A stretch of 64,000 bases of DNA from Comamonas aquatica NBRC 14918 (GCF_000739875.1 NZ_BBJR01000001.1:1-64000); one strand, 5' to 3'; positions 1 through 10,510 are shown, numbered from the stretch's first letter. Made by a program: numbers and translations. The notes: a model not told the origin generated them from the letters alone.

Positions 1-252
1 GCCAATGGTCCACTCAACCCCATCCTGACTGAGACCGATGCTGGCCGCGGCGGCTGGTACTGGATAGAAATCATGCGCTACAGCGATGCAGCCAAAAGCG
101 CCAATCTCATCGTGGATGCGTCCACCAGTCAACTGCCATTGAACCTGGATGTTTACGTTGTATTTCGCATCACCGCATTGGCTGTGGGACGCAAGCCTGG
201 CACTACCGTCGTCCTGCAGCAAACCTACGCACGTCAACGGCTCAGAGATTGA
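1..252 (+). CDS. pilX: PilX-family pilus assembly protein, 3' end only
   Basis: Open reading frame from the first base to a TGA at 250-252, giving the last 83 residues. The tail has the form WYWIEIMRYSD, then VFRITALAVGRKPGTTVVLQ, then TYARQR, which resembles the C-terminal end of PilX-type minor pilin proteins of Burkholderiales. Such proteins form part of the priming complex at the type IV pilus tip. The next gene, pilY1, starts 94 bases downstream, which is the usual minor-pilin order. The N-terminal methylation signal lies outside the window, so the name rests on the C-terminal pattern and the neighbour. Confidence 0.7.
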   Translation, partial: ANGPLNPILTETDAGRGGWYWIEIMRYSDAAKSANLIVDASTSQLPLNLDVYVVFRITALAVGRKPGTTVVLQQTYARQRLRD

Positions 253-346
253 AACCAGGCATCGAAACCCATGGAGTGCTGGCCAATTTCTGTGTCTTAG
301 CCAGTGTTTTTACTTCTATTCTTATTTAGCGAACAAGGAGCACGTC

Positions 347-3300
347 ATGCATTGCATCAAGCAGCTGCCCTTTCAGTACAGCGCACTCACTATTGCCATT
401 CTTGCCGTATTAACCACACCAAACAGTTGGTCGCTGGAATTGGTCCAGGAACCACCTCTCCCGACCTCCAAATCAGCTTTTGTCGCACCGAACGTGATTA
501 TCTCGATCGATGACTCTGGAAGTATGGAATACGGCATCAAGACATCCCGAGATGGCTCATCCAGTACGGGGGCTGGTTACACCTACCCAGACTCGAATGG
601 AAAGTGGAAAGACAATGCCAAACGCATCAACGTTTTAAAATACTCACTCAAAACAGTTTTTGAAGATAAAACACTGATTCCAGATAACAAAATACGTATT
701 GCATGGCAAACCATGCATAACAACGCCAAATCCAGCGATGCTGGCAACGTCAACAGTAGCAGCATGAATACAAACTCCATGCGCCCAATCGACGCCATCG
801 TCAGCAACAAATCACACCGCGCCAATTTTTTGAGTTTTGTCGCTGGCATCAAGGCTGACAACGGCACCCCTTCCCACAAGATGTTCAGTCAAGCTGATGC
901 CTATATGCGTCGCACACTCAGCAAGAACAGCCCTTGGTCGACCGATCCCGGCGGGACCGGCAGCAAATCTACTGAATATTTAGGATGTCGTCGCAACTAC
1001 CACATCATGATGACCGACGGCAGATGGAATGGCGATACATCGGGAGCTAATCAGGACGGGACAAACTGGTCCGCTTTGAATGGACGTCAAGCATATAACA
1101 CCAATTCTGATCAAACCAGAATTTATCAGGATGACACCTCAGACACGTTGTCCGACTGGGCTTTCAAAAGTTGGATGAATCCCCTCCAAGACCCAACCAA
1201 ACTCAAAGATTCAGAAAATCTAAAACCATCCAAAATTTATGATGATGCAAGCGCCATCGAGTCCTTCACCAAGACAAAAACCGTGGATGTTTTCGAAACC
1301 AGACCTATATATGGCCCAATATGCATAGACAATAGATGGTGGGGCTGCAACCAATGGGGAACCGGACAAATTGGCACAGAACAAGTAAAAATAGGAACTC
1401 GCCAAGAGACAAAATCAGTAGATTTACAAAAGTATTGGAATCCCAAATACAATCCAGCCACTTGGCCTCACATGGTGACTTACACCATCGGCTTCAGTGA
1501 TGAAGCTGTAACCTGGCCTGGAGCCAGCGAAATTATTGCACCATCCACCAAAGTTCCATTCGGTTATGACAATAGTTTTGTCGATTTAGTCACTGGCTGG
1601 CAGACCTGGCCCAACATGGGCAATGAAAACAGGCGATCGCTCGATTTATGGCATTCGGCAATCAATGGACGCGGCCGCTTTTATGCCATCACAGAGGCCG
1701 AAGACCTCGCCAAGGCTTTCACCGAAATCATCGGAAAAATCAACGAGGAAAGCGCACCCTTGCCTGACGAAATAGCGGGCGGTGGCAGCACCAGCGGCTA
1801 TAACGTATCGCAAAACAATGCGGGCATCTTTGCCTCGGTTTACAGCCCCAAGGATGGCTGGAGTGGCTACATCACGGCATCACGTGCGATTGAGCCGGAA
1901 GAATACGCTTGTCCAACCAAAACCGAACCTGAAAAAACATGCATTCGCTTTCCCGATGTCATTTCTGGCTGGGAAAGCAAAACCACCGCCATGCGACTGG
2001 ATGAATTGACTTCGTTGGACAACCGGCTAATTTTGACTTGGAGTGACAGCACCAATGCGGGCACCGCGTTCAAATGGCCATCCATGGAAACTCCCATCGG
2101 CTACAGCACAGCCCAAATCAAAAACTTATTGGGTGTGACCACATCCGGCGACCTGACCACAGCCCAAAAAATCCAGGCACAAAACATCATCAATTACATC
2201 CGGGGCGATAAATCCCTGGAAGGCACAACGACCGAAAGGCCGATGCGCATACGTCATAGCCGACAAGGTGACGTGGTCAACTCTGAAATTTGGTACACGG
2301 GTGGCCCCATCGGGAATTACTCACTCGGCTATTCAAGTTTTGTCAAAGCGCAAAAAGATCGTACACCCATCCTGTACGTAGGAGGCAATGACGGGATGCT
2401 GCATGGCTTCTCCGCCAAGGACGGCAAAGAACTGCTCGCCTATGTACCACGCGGTGTGGTCGCAGGGCTGAAAAGCCTGTCTGACAAGGATTATCAGCAC
2501 CGTTATTACGTGGATGGCTCGCCAATGACTGGCGACATCCGTGATAACGAAACATGGAAGACCCTGCTGGTTGGCACGCTGGGGGCTGGTGGCAAAGGCT
2601 ATTTCCTGCTGAACGTCACCAATCCATCGACCTTCAGCAGCACGCCAGCCTCCGATCTGGTGGTGCTGGACCGCACCCGCGCCAGCTCGGAAGCCGCCGC
2701 GAATTGCAGCGCACTCAGCGGTTCTGCACAAACCGCTTGTAACGCAACCGTCGCTGAAGATGGCGACATTGGTCATATCACAGCCCAACCCGGACGCAAC
2801 CCCGCCAACCTACAGGAGGCCACGCAAATCACACGCATGAACAACGGCCGCTGGGCCGTGGTGATGGGCAACGGCTACAACAGCACCAACCAGCGCCCGG
2901 TGCTACTGGTGCAATACCTGGATGGGAACAAGGCACTCAAGCGCATCCAGGCCACGACCGACGCCACAGGTTCCGGCAATGCACTGGACAACGGATTGTC
3001 TTCCCCAGCTCTGACGGATTTAGACGGAGACGGCACAACCGACATAGTGTATGCCGGCGACAACCTGGGCAATCTCTGGAAGTTTGATCTCACCAGCGCC
3101 AATGACAGCAATTGGCAGGTGGCATTCGGAAACAACAGACCGCTTTTCACCGCACGCGGCCCCGTGGCACTGAATGGCACACGCAATCAAGTTCAACCCA
3201 TCACTGCACCGCCTACTGTGCGGGCCAACGACCGGAGCATGGTGGTGGGCGAGGGCAAAAATGCCAAGACGGTTCCCGTGGGAGGCATGATGGTGGCTTT

Positions 3301-4033
3301 CGGCACCGGCCGCAACGTCACATCCAACGACCGACGCACTGACATCACGCAGAACGTGCAAACGCTGTATTCCGTGCTCGACAGCACGCGTTACCGCATG
3401 AATGCCGACAAAACCTCGCTGGAGGTTCACCCTGGGAGCAACGATTGCAGCACTAACACCAGCTGCGTTCCCACGCCAGCCCCTGTAGGCACCATGGGAG
3501 CAACCGGCGTGACCTTGGCCAAACAGAGTATCACGACCGTGGACGGTGACTTTGCCACCGTCACCGCCACACAGGAACTGAAGGCGGAGACCTGGAAAAA
3601 CTACAAGGGCTGGTACCTCGATTTTCCGGTCACTGGTGAGCGTCTGCTCAAGCCCATGCAGTTCTTTGATGGCAGCAACATTCTGGCCGTTTATTCAGAG
3701 ACGCCCTCAGGCATCAAGAACAGCGAAAGCGACAACATCAATGAAAGCTGTGTCCCGGTGAAGGTCGACACCAGCGCCGGCAGCCAGTTCCGCACCCTGA
3801 TCAACATCATGGACGGTAAGCGCGCCACCATTCAACTTGTGGACTACAACGGCGATGGCCTCTACAACGCCGACGACCTGAACGTGGACCGTGCGGCGGT
3901 TAAGACGGGCACCCCTATTCTGATCACCAAACGAGACCGGATTGTCGACCTAACCGGGGGTGGGGGTGGCCGCGATACCCTGGCACGCATGCCAGAAAGC
4001 TCCATGCGCCCCAGTTGGCGCCAATTGAAGTAA
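347..4033 (+). CDS. pilY1: Type IV pilus tip-associated protein PilY1
   Basis: 1228 residues from the ATG at 347, preceded by AAGGAG at 335-340. The same frame is open back to 149, but the upstream part has no ribosome site and would bury the signal peptide. After a hydrophobic N-terminus comes a von Willebrand A-like domain with MIDAS residues D55-x-S57-x-S59. The C-terminal half has the PilY1 beta-propeller pattern, including an EF-hand-like calcium loop at residues 891-899 (D891, D893, D895, D899), and a second DxNxDG loop starts at D1166. PilY1 proteins are known to act in pilus assembly, adhesion and surface sensing. The first two kilobases are visibly richer in A and T than the rest of the window. 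Confidence 0.93.
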   Translation: MHCIKQLPFQYSALTIAILAVLTTPNSWSLELVQEPPLPTSKSAFVAPNVIISIDDSGSMEYGIKTSRDGSSSTGAGYTYPDSNGKWKDNAKRINVLKYSLKTVFEDKTLIPDNKIRIAWQTMHNNAKSSDAGNVNSSSMNTNSMRPIDAIVSNKSHRANFLSFVAGIKADNGTPSHKMFSQADAYMRRTLSKNSPWSTDPGGTGSKSTEYLGCRRNYHIMMTDGRWNGDTSGANQDGTNWSALNGRQAYNTNSDQTRIYQDDTSDTLSDWAFKSWMNPLQDPTKLKDSENLKPSKIYDDASAIESFTKTKTVDVFETRPIYGPICIDNRWWGCNQWGTGQIGTEQVKIGTRQETKSVDLQKYWNPKYNPATWPHMVTYTIGFSDEAVTWPGASEIIAPSTKVPFGYDNSFVDLVTGWQTWPNMGNENRRSLDLWHSAINGRGRFYAITEAEDLAKAFTEIIGKINEESAPLPDEIAGGGSTSGYNVSQNNAGIFASVYSPKDGWSGYITASRAIEPEEYACPTKTEPEKTCIRFPDVISGWESKTTAMRLDELTSLDNRLILTWSDSTNAGTAFKWPSMETPIGYSTAQIKNLLGVTTSGDLTTAQKIQAQNIINYIRGDKSLEGTTTERPMRIRHSRQGDVVNSEIWYTGGPIGNYSLGYSSFVKAQKDRTPILYVGGNDGMLHGFSAKDGKELLAYVPRGVVAGLKSLSDKDYQHRYYVDGSPMTGDIRDNETWKTLLVGTLGAGGKGYFLLNVTNPSTFSSTPASDLVVLDRTRASSEAAANCSALSGSAQTACNATVAEDGDIGHITAQPGRNPANLQEATQITRMNNGRWAVVMGNGYNSTNQRPVLLVQYLDGNKALKRIQATTDATGSGNALDNGLSSPALTDLDGDGTTDIVYAGDNLGNLWKFDLTSANDSNWQVAFGNNRPLFTARGPVALNGTRNQVQPITAPPTVRANDRSMVVGEGKNAKTVPVGGMMVAFGTGRNVTSNDRRTDITQNVQTLYSVLDSTRYRMNADKTSLEVHPGSNDCSTNTSCVPTPAPVGTMGATGVTLAKQSITTVDGDFATVTATQELKAETWKNYKGWYLDFPVTGERLLKPMQFFDGSNILAVYSETPSGIKNSESDNINESCVPVKVDTSAGSQFRTLINIMDGKRATIQLVDYNGDGLYNADDLNVDRAAVKTGTPILITKRDRIVDLTGGGGGRDTLARMPESSMRPSWRQLK

Positions 4034-4053
4034 GAAGAAGGAACGCAAACCTC

Positions 4054-4494
4054 ATGCACCAGCATTCGCACAGCCGACAAGATGGTTTTACTCTCATCGA
4101 ATTGATGATCGTGGTCGCGATCATCGGCATTCTGGGGGCGATCGCCTACCCCAGCTACACCAGTTATGTGCAGCGTGGCCACCGGGCCGATGCTCGGGCG
4201 GGGCTGCTTCAGGCCCAGCAGTGGTTGGAGCGCGCCTCCACCGCCACCGGTGTCTATCCCACCGAACTACCCGACGCGTTGACCTGGGCGAATGACAAAA
4301 GCAAGCGCTACACGATCGGATTTGCCGCCAACAATACAGAAATGGCATTCAGCCTGACGGCAACCCCCAAATCGCCGGGCCCCCAGGCCAGCGACCAGTG
4401 CGGTACCTACACACTGACCCACACCGGCATCCGCGGGGCGGCGGGTAAGAAGCAAGGCGACAGCAGCTACAACGCCAGTTGCTGGGACAAATAA
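4054..4494 (+). CDS. pilE: Type IV pilin PilE-like minor pilin
   Basis: 146 residues. A short leader ends in Gly11, then the class III cleavage site and methylated Phe12, with the invariant Glu at mature position 5 (E16) in [20 protein letters not shown], the hydrophobic assembly helix. C116 and C143 probably form the C-terminal disulfide loop typical of pilins. The gene follows pilY1 by 20 bases and ends the minor-pilin cluster. The start at 4054 gives a proper short prepilin leader; the longer open frame from 4015 would overlap pilY1. It could be a minor pilin rather than the major subunit, which position at the end of pilX-pilY1 favours. Confidence 0.92.
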   Translation: MHQHSHSRQDGFTLIELMIVVAIIGILGAIAYPSYTSYVQRGHRADARAGLLQAQQWLERASTATGVYPTELPDALTWANDKSKRYTIGFAANNTEMAFSLTATPKSPGPQASDQCGTYTLTHTGIRGAAGKKQGDSSYNASCWDK

Positions 4495-4528
4495 GCCTGG
4501 TCGCGCTTGGATTACCATCCGGGGCAAG

Positions 4529-5638
4529 ATGACCCACTCCCCCTTCATGCAACAAGCGCTTGATCTGGCTCGTCAGGCGCTTTTCATTTCCAACCCCAAC
4601 CCGCGCGTGGGCTGTGTGCTGGTGTCCGCCACGGGCCAGGTCATCGGCCAGGGCTTCACCCAGCAAGCCGGCGGGCCGCATGCCGAGGTCATGGCGCTGC
4701 GCGATGCCGCGACGCAAGGCCACAGCACCCAGGGGGCCACGGCCTATGTCACGCTGGAGCCCTGCTCCCACACCGGGCGCACCGGCCCCTGCTGCCATGC
4801 GTTGATCGACGCCGGCATCGCCCAGGTGGTCGGCGCCATCACCGACCCCAACCCGCAGGTGGCCGGCCAAGGTTTTGCCAAGTTGCGGGCCGCCGGGGTG
4901 CAGGTCGAGGTGTACGCGCCCGCCGGCCTGGCTTCGCGCGAGCTGAATCTGGGTTTCTTCAGCCGCATGGTGCGAGGTACTCCCTGGGTGCGCATGAAGG
5001 CGGCCACCTCGTTGGATGGCAGCTCGGCCTTGCACAACGGCCGCAGCCAGTGGATCACCGGCCCCGCTGCGCGTGCCGACGGACATGCCTGGCGGGCCCG
5101 GGCCTGCGCCATCTTGACGGGCATCGGCACCGTGCTGCAAGACAACCCGCGCCTGAATGTGCGCGAGGTGGCCACGCCCCGCCAGCCCAAGCTGGTGGTG
5201 ATCGACAGCCATCTGGACATGCCCCTGGATGCGCATGTTTTAAAAGCACCCAGCGGTTGCACCATCTACACCTCCAACCACAATCCATCCAAGACCCAGG
5301 CGTTGCAAGCGCTGGGTGCTACCGTGATTGCACTGCCGAACGCACACGGCAAGGTCGATCTGGCCGCCATGCTGCGCGATCTGGGCGCCCGCGGCACCAA
5401 CGAGCTGCATGTGGAAGCCGGCTTCAAGCTCAATGGCTCCCTGCTGCGTGAAGGCCTGGTCGATGAGCTGCTGCTCTACCTGGCCCCCCAGTTGCTGGGC
5501 ACCGGCGGCATGGGGCTGGCCAACTTTGGCCCACTGGACGAGCTGGCACAGGGTGTGCCGCTGCAGTGGCAGGACGTCAGCCGCATCGGCAACGACCTGC
5601 GCATCGTGGCCCGTGTGGCCGGCCGCGACCAGTTTTAA
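4529..5638 (+). CDS. ribD: Bifunctional riboflavin deaminase/reductase RibD
   Basis: 369 residues, the normal length. RibD deaminates the diaminopyrimidine product of GTP cyclohydrolase II and then reduces the ribose side chain, two successive steps of riboflavin synthesis. The N-terminal cytidine-deaminase-like domain has zinc ligands H51, C79 and C88 and the proton-shuttling E53 (HAE motif, then PCSHTGRTGPC). The C-terminal half is the NADPH-dependent reductase domain. Other rib genes are not next to it: upstream is the pilin cluster 34 bases away, downstream a lipoprotein gene 72 bases away, so it appears to be separate from the main riboflavin operon. Confidence 0.95.
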   Translation: MTHSPFMQQALDLARQALFISNPNPRVGCVLVSATGQVIGQGFTQQAGGPHAEVMALRDAATQGHSTQGATAYVTLEPCSHTGRTGPCCHALIDAGIAQVVGAITDPNPQVAGQGFAKLRAAGVQVEVYAPAGLASRELNLGFFSRMVRGTPWVRMKAATSLDGSSALHNGRSQWITGPAARADGHAWRARACAILTGIGTVLQDNPRLNVREVATPRQPKLVVIDSHLDMPLDAHVLKAPSGCTIYTSNHNPSKTQALQALGATVIALPNAHGKVDLAAMLRDLGARGTNELHVEAGFKLNGSLLREGLVDELLLYLAPQLLGTGGMGLANFGPLDELAQGVPLQWQDVSRIGNDLRIVARVAGRDQF

Positions 5639-5710
5639 GCCTCCGCCGCCCGTGCAAAACCTCTGGCGTCTGACAGGCCAGCGCCGCCGCGCCGTCTTAT
5701 AAATTCCTGC

Positions 5711-7501
5711 ATGCCTTTTCTTCTGCCTGCACGCTTTGGCCGCGCCCTGCGGCGCTTGGCACTGTACGGCCTGCTCTGCGCCAGCGCCCTGGGCTTGACG
5801 GCCTGCGGCAGCCTGCCGCCCATGCCGCCACGCACGGCCAGCACGGCGTTGGCGGCCCCACAGGCCACGCCCCTGGGGCAGATGGTGCAGACCCAGCGCC
5901 AGGCCGCCGGCACGCGCTACACCTCGGGCTTCACCCTGCTGGGCGGCGCCCAGGCGGCTTTCACCAGCCGCCTGGCCCTGGTGCAGGCCGCCACCCAGAC
6001 CCTGGACCTGCAGTACTACGCCATCCACGCCGATGCCAGCACCGCCCGCCTGCTGGAGGCCCTGGTGCAGGCCGCACAGCGCGGGGTGCGCGTGCGGGTG
6101 CTGCTGGATGACTTCCATGGTGCCGGCAAGAACGCACAGGTCATGCGCCTGGCGTTTGTGCCCGGCATCGAGATGCGCATGTTCAACCCGCTGACGGGGC
6201 CACGCGGCTCGACCATGCTGCGGGCACTGTCCACGCTGACCGATTTCCAGCGCGCCCAGCAGCGCATGCACAACAAGCTGTTCATTGCCGACAACAGCAT
6301 CGGCATCACCGGTGGGCGCAACCTGGGCGACGCCTACTTCGATGCCCTGGACAGCGACAACTTCATCGACCTGGATGTGATGGCGGCCGGCGCCGCCGTG
6401 CGCCAGCTGTCCGCCAGCTTCGACCGCTACTGGAACGACGCCCGCGCCTACCCCGTCAGTGCGCTGGTGTCCGAGCCCGAACTGCTGCGCCTGCGCGAGC
6501 ACGCCAGCGAGGACCAGGAACAGGCGCTGGTGCAGGCCGCCATCGCCACCAGCAAAACCGCAGAGCTGCAGCCCATGGATTTGCAGGCCGTGCCGTGGAT
6601 CTGGGCACCGGCCCTGGTGCTGGCCGATGCCCCGGGGAAGATTCCGCCGCCCCCCGAGGACGCGCCACCAGACACCGGCAGCGCCGCCGCCGGCGACACG
6701 GCCACACCGCCGGCCGATGCCGAAGACGGCCATGCCACCCAGTTGCTGCCGATCCGCCTGCCGTCCACGCAGGAGGCCGCACCGCGCGGCCAGCCGACCT
6801 CGCCCAACCGCCAGGCCCTGCGCCAGGTGCTGGCCCCGGTGGTCGGCCAGGACAATGTGGTCAGCGGCCTGCTGGCCCTGATCGACCATGCCAGCAGCGA
6901 CATCCTCATTGTCTCGCCCTACTTCGTGCCAGGGGACGACATGAAGCAGGCCTTCGCCCGCGCCCGCGCGCGGGGCATCCGGCTGCGCATCCTGACCAAC
7001 TCGCTGGCCTCCAACGATGCACCGCTGGCCCATGCTGGCTATGCGCGCCACCGTCTGGCCTTGCTGCAGCAGGGGATCGAGCTGTATGAGCTGCGCAGCC
7101 TGCAGGACGGCCACGTCGGCACCGGCACGCTGCGCGGCACGGCGGGCACGATCACTGGCTCGCAAGGCCAGTCGCGCGCCATGCTGCACTCCAAGATGCT
7201 GGTGCTGGACCACAAGTTGACCGTGGTCGGCTCCATGAACCTGGACATGCGCTCGCAGCTGCAGAACACCGAGATCGCCCTGCTCATCGCCTCGCGCCAG
7301 CTGGCCCAGGAAGCCACGGCCAACATCGAGGCCACGCTGCAGGAGGCCGCCTGGCGGGTGGAGGACACGCCGCACGGCCTGGTGTGGCGCGCCCCGGCGG
7401 GCAGCGACTGGGGCGACCGCAGCCGCGAACCCGATGCCAGCCTGCCACTGCGGCTGATGATCCAGCTGATCGGCCCGCTGGCGCCCGACCATCTGCTCTA
7501 A
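5711..7501 (+). CDS. Phospholipase D-family lipoprotein (cardiolipin synthase-like)
   Basis: 596 residues. A lipoprotein signal ends in lipobox LTAC (C32), so the protein is probably lipid-anchored. It has two HKD motifs: H187-x-K189-x4-D194 and H493-x-K495-x4-D500, each followed by the usual downstream G-G/S-x-N. Two HKD motifs define the phospholipase D superfamily, which includes bacterial cardiolipin synthases and PLD hydrolases. A Pro/Ala/Asp-rich linker of about 50 residues (roughly 310-365) sits between the two halves and looks disordered. I cannot tell synthase from hydrolase by sequence alone; a ClsC-like cardiolipin synthase is a reasonable guess. Confidence 0.85.
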   Translation: MPFLLPARFGRALRRLALYGLLCASALGLTACGSLPPMPPRTASTALAAPQATPLGQMVQTQRQAAGTRYTSGFTLLGGAQAAFTSRLALVQAATQTLDLQYYAIHADASTARLLEALVQAAQRGVRVRVLLDDFHGAGKNAQVMRLAFVPGIEMRMFNPLTGPRGSTMLRALSTLTDFQRAQQRMHNKLFIADNSIGITGGRNLGDAYFDALDSDNFIDLDVMAAGAAVRQLSASFDRYWNDARAYPVSALVSEPELLRLREHASEDQEQALVQAAIATSKTAELQPMDLQAVPWIWAPALVLADAPGKIPPPPEDAPPDTGSAAAGDTATPPADAEDGHATQLLPIRLPSTQEAAPRGQPTSPNRQALRQVLAPVVGQDNVVSGLLALIDHASSDILIVSPYFVPGDDMKQAFARARARGIRLRILTNSLASNDAPLAHAGYARHRLALLQQGIELYELRSLQDGHVGTGTLRGTAGTITGSQGQSRAMLHSKMLVLDHKLTVVGSMNLDMRSQLQNTEIALLIASRQLAQEATANIEATLQEAAWRVEDTPHGLVWRAPAGSDWGDRSREPDASLPLRLMIQLIGPLAPDHLL

Positions 7502-7531
7502 AAAGCGCAGCTGCCTGCGCTGGTCAGCGCT

Positions 7532-8584
7532 TCATTCCAGCACGTAATCGCCGTCAGGCATCCGGTGTTCGTACGCGGCAAGCTCTTGTTTGTGTAGCAC
7601 AAAGGGCACGCCGCAACGCGCGCACTCCTGCTCGATCCACGCCGTCACCAGGCTTTGCTGGGTGATCACGCGCACGCACTGGAACGCCTCCTCGGCCTCG
7701 GGGTAGCGGCGGCGCATCAGGTTCAGCCACTGCTTGAGCCGGCCAGCGCGCTGGTTGGGCGTCAGGTCGCGGCAGACCATCCACCAAAAGCGCTGGATGT
7801 GGGGCAACAAATCCGCCCAGGCCACCACGGGTGGCAGCTCGGGGGCCTCCTGCGCGCCCTGCGCCAGCGCCTGGCGCACCGCCAGGGCCAGGCCCGGGTC
7901 GGCCACGCTGCCGCGGCCCAGCATCAGGTCGCTGCAACCGGACTGCGCACGGCAGCGCAGCGCGTCCTGCACGGTCCAGATCTCGCCATTGGCCACCACG
8001 GGCACGCGCACGGCGGCCGCAATCTCGGGGATCAGCTCCCAGTAGGCCGGCGGGCGGTAGCCCTCCACCTTGGTCCGGGCGTGCACCACCAGCTCGCAGG
8101 CGCCGTTTTCGGCCATGGCCAGCGCGCACTCGCGCATCAGGCTTTTGTCGTTGAAACCCAGGCGCATCTTGGCCGACACCGGCAGGTGGGCCGGCACGGC
8201 GCGGCGCACGGCGGCCACCAGGGTGGCGATCGCCTCGGGGTCCTGGAGCATCGACGCCCCGCCGCCGTGGCGGTTCACGGTCTTGGCCGGGCAGCCGAAG
8301 TTCAGATCGATGCCCTCGGGCTGCAGGCGCGCCAGCGCGGCCGCGTTCTCGGCCATGCTGACCGGGTCCGAGCCCAGCAACTGCGCGCGCACCGGCACGC
8401 CGGCCAGGGTGCGGCTGCCGTGCCGCAGCTCCGGCATATAGCGCAGAAACACCCGGTCCGGCAGCAGCGAGCCGCTGACGCGGATGAACTCCGAGACGCA
8501 GCGGTCCACCCCGCCCACCCGGGTCAGCACATCGCGCAGCACAAAGTCCAGCAAACCCTCCATCGGGGCCAACAACAGTCTCAT
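7532..8584 (-). CDS. dusC: tRNA-dihydrouridine synthase (DusC type)
   Basis: 350 residues from the ATG at 8584. The N-terminus MRLLLAPMEGL is the standard DusC beginning; the frame extends to a GTG at 8611 but that adds nine residues without family support. It is a flavin TIM barrel with LNFGCPAKTVNRHGGGASM, in which C98 is the catalytic cysteine that protonates uridine C5. Dus enzymes reduce specific uridines of tRNA to dihydrouridine using FMN and NADPH. It converges with the phospholipase gene; their stop codons are 30 bases apart with no clear terminator. Confidence 0.92.
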   Translation of the reverse strand: MRLLLAPMEGLLDFVLRDVLTRVGGVDRCVSEFIRVSGSLLPDRVFLRYMPELRHGSRTLAGVPVRAQLLGSDPVSMAENAAALARLQPEGIDLNFGCPAKTVNRHGGGASMLQDPEAIATLVAAVRRAVPAHLPVSAKMRLGFNDKSLMRECALAMAENGACELVVHARTKVEGYRPPAYWELIPEIAAAVRVPVVANGEIWTVQDALRCRAQSGCSDLMLGRGSVADPGLALAVRQALAQGAQEAPELPPVVAWADLLPHIQRFWWMVCRDLTPNQRAGRLKQWLNLMRRRYPEAEEAFQCVRVITQQSLVTAWIEQECARCGVPFVLHKQELAAYEHRMPDGDYVLE

Positions 8585-8631
8585 GGAATTTTCAGTGGCA
8601 CCCACAGGCACCTTCAGATCAAAATCACGCT

Positions 8632-8656
8632 CCTGCGCTTGTCCAGCAAGCGCAGG
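8632..8656. repeat. Palindromic copy of a dispersed intergenic repeat
   Basis: Perfect 10-bp arms CCTGCGCTTG and CAAGCGCAGG separated by five bases, followed by GCAGCTATCAA. The same GCGC ... CAGCT(A/C)TC grammar recurs in other intergenic spaces of this window. It lies between dusC and the divergent gene at 8768. Confidence 0.6.
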
Positions 8657-8767
8657 CAGCTATCAATATGGAGGGCTTGATGCCGTCCAGCCTGCCATTG
8701 TCGCAAGCCTGGGGCATTCCTGCCTCGGCTTCATCGTGCTGTCACACAGCTTGTGTGCAATCGACCG

Positions 8768-9256
8768 ATGTCTCTGCAACGCACGCCCAAAGCCCTGCTG
8801 GAGCTGGCCCCTGGCCAGCGCCACCTGAGCCTGCGCGAGCGTTCCCTGCTGCTGCTGGCCGAGGGCACGCCCCTGGCCCAGCTGCAGGCCATGTACCACG
8901 GCCAGGGGGCGGCGCTGGTGCAGCGCCTGCTGCAAGACGGCTACCTGCAGCAACCCAGCGCGGAACAGACCACGGCAGCGCCCGAGTCCCCCAGTGCCAC
9001 CGCGCCCGTCAGCCTAGCGGGCGTGCGCATGCACTTGTTTGACCTGTGCGAGCGCATGTTTGCCAACCGCCTGCACGACACCGCCCACCACCTGCGCCAG
9101 ATGCTGCGCGAAGCCCGGGATCTGGACAGCATGCTGCACGCCCGCGATCAGCTGCTGCGCGCCGTGCACCTGCATGCCGGCGCCGAGCGGGCCGAGGTCC
9201 TGCGCCAGCAGCTGGCCGACATGCTGCCCGAGCGCAGCCTGGAAAGCCCCAACTGA
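8768..9256 (+). CDS. Hypothetical protein, helical, 162 residues
   Basis: I do not recognise this family. The ATG at 8768 is preferred to a GTG at 8753. The N-terminal 70 residues (ALLELAPGQRHLSLRERSLL ... GAALVQRLLQDGYL) look like a small helical, possibly winged-helix-like unit. A Ser/Thr/Ala/Pro linker follows, then a second helical segment rich in Arg, His and Leu (LRQMLREARDLDSMLHARDQ). No signal peptide or membrane segment is visible. It runs convergently into the methyltransferase gene, 19 bases from its stop. GC and codon use match the neighbours. Confidence 0.7.
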   Translation: MSLQRTPKALLELAPGQRHLSLRERSLLLLAEGTPLAQLQAMYHGQGAALVQRLLQDGYLQQPSAEQTTAAPESPSATAPVSLAGVRMHLFDLCERMFANRLHDTAHHLRQMLREARDLDSMLHARDQLLRAVHLHAGAERAEVLRQQLADMLPERSLESPN

Positions 9257-9275
9257 AACCGTCAGCGCCCTGCCG

Positions 9276-10448
9276 TCAACGCGCCTGCAGGCGCCACAGC
9301 GAGGTGACTTCCTGCGCACGCGCGGCGTGCAGCGGGTCGCTCGCGTCCTGTGCCTTGCCATGGCGCGGGCGCACGTCCAGCTTGCCCACCACCTGCAGGC
9401 CGGCGGCCTCGATCCAGCCCAGCAGCTCGGCACGGCTGCGCAGGCCCAGGTGCTCGGCCAGGTCCGACAGGATCAGCCAGCCCTCGCCCTGCGGCAGCAG
9501 GTGCGCGCGCAGACCGGTCAGGAAGCCCCGCAGCATGGCGCTGTGCTCGTCGTACACGGCCTGCTCCAGCGTGGTCACGGCGCGGGCCGGCAGCCAGGGC
9601 GGGTTGCAGACGATCAGACCGGCCTGCCCTTCGGGGAACAGGTCGCAGGCCTGCAACTGCACGCGCTGGGACAGGCCCAGGCGCTGCAGATTCTCCTGGG
9701 CGCAGGCCAGGGCGCGCGGCGACAGGTCGGTGCCCACCACCTGGCGCACACCGCGCTGCACCAGCAGCGCCGAGAGCACGCCCGTACCGACGCCAATGTC
9801 AAAGGCCCGCGCCTGGCCCGCGGCCGGCAAGGGCGCCTGGGCGACCAGGTCCACATACTCCCCACGCACCGGCGAGAACACGCCGTAGTGCGGGTGGATG
9901 CGCGCCTGCGCGCCCAGCACCGGCATGGCCACGCCCTTCTTGCGCCACTCATAGGCGCCGACCACGCCCAGCAACTCGCGCAGCGCCACCACCTGCACAC
10001 CGGCATCACCGCTGGGCGCGCCCCAGGCCTGGGTGCAGGCTTCGCGCCAGTCGGGCGCACGGCGCAGTTGCATGCCGTAATCGGGCTGCAGCGGCACCAG
10101 CAGGCTGTTCAGCACCCGCGCACGCTGGCCCTGGGCCTGGCGGTGCAGGTGGAAGGCCTGGGCCGGGCTGACCGGCTCCGCGGCCGGGCGTGGCTTGCCC
10201 CGGCCTGCGGCCTTGCCGGCCGGCTTGCGCGCGGGCTTGTCCAGGCGGCGCTTGAGCGCATCCAGCAGGTGCCGCGCATTCTGGAAGTCTCCCTGCCACA
10301 GCAGGGCCGTGCCCTCGCACGCCGGGCGGTAGGCGGTATCGGCGGACAGGGTGTCGTCCGCCACCACCACGCGGCGCGGCGCGGGCAGGCCGCTTTCACT
10401 GCGCCAAGCAGCTTGGTGGTCAACGCCTTGGTGGTGCCAGTGCAGCAT
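9276..10448 (-). CDS. Class I SAM-dependent methyltransferase (MTS/HemK-like)
   Basis: 390 residues from an ATG. The C-terminal half is a Rossmann methyltransferase: motif I FDIGVGTG at residues 216-223, acidic D241 after strand 2, and the NPPW tetrapeptide at 282-285. NPPY/NPPW marks enzymes methylating an amide or exocyclic amine nitrogen of glutamine, adenine or guanine in rRNA, proteins or DNA. The N-terminal 190 residues, with a basic stretch near 66-90, may hold the substrate-binding part. It is most like the rRNA guanine-N2 / PrmB grouping, but the exact substrate cannot be assigned. A strong terminator lies just upstream. Confidence 0.85.
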   Translation of the reverse strand: MLHWHHQGVDHQAAWRSESGLPAPRRVVVADDTLSADTAYRPACEGTALLWQGDFQNARHLLDALKRRLDKPARKPAGKAAGRGKPRPAAEPVSPAQAFHLHRQAQGQRARVLNSLLVPLQPDYGMQLRRAPDWREACTQAWGAPSGDAGVQVVALRELLGVVGAYEWRKKGVAMPVLGAQARIHPHYGVFSPVRGEYVDLVAQAPLPAAGQARAFDIGVGTGVLSALLVQRGVRQVVGTDLSPRALACAQENLQRLGLSQRVQLQACDLFPEGQAGLIVCNPPWLPARAVTTLEQAVYDEHSAMLRGFLTGLRAHLLPQGEGWLILSDLAEHLGLRSRAELLGWIEAAGLQVVGKLDVRPRHGKAQDASDPLHAARAQEVTSLWRLQAR

Positions 10449-10471
10449 GCAAAAATCCTTGGTCAGGGTAC

Positions 10472-10500
10472 AAAAAAAATCGGCCCGCCGAAGCGGGCCG
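10472..10500 (-). terminator. Intrinsic terminator after the GNAT gene
   Basis: Read on the minus strand: CGGCCCGC, a TTCG tetraloop, GCGGGCCG, then A and eight T. It sits 11 bases after the acetyltransferase stop and only 24 bases before the methyltransferase start codon, so the methyltransferase needs read-through or a promoter in a very small gap. Confidence 0.9.
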
Positions 10501-10510
10501 TGGACAGCAA

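Noticed and set aside
149-346. Upstream extension of pilY1 to 149
   Set aside because: Overlaps the pilX 3' end in another frame, lacks a ribosome site, and places the signal peptide 66 residues inside the protein.
5240-7492. 750-residue minus-strand frame over ribD and the phospholipase gene
   Set aside because: Opposite-strand shadow of two motif-supported genes.
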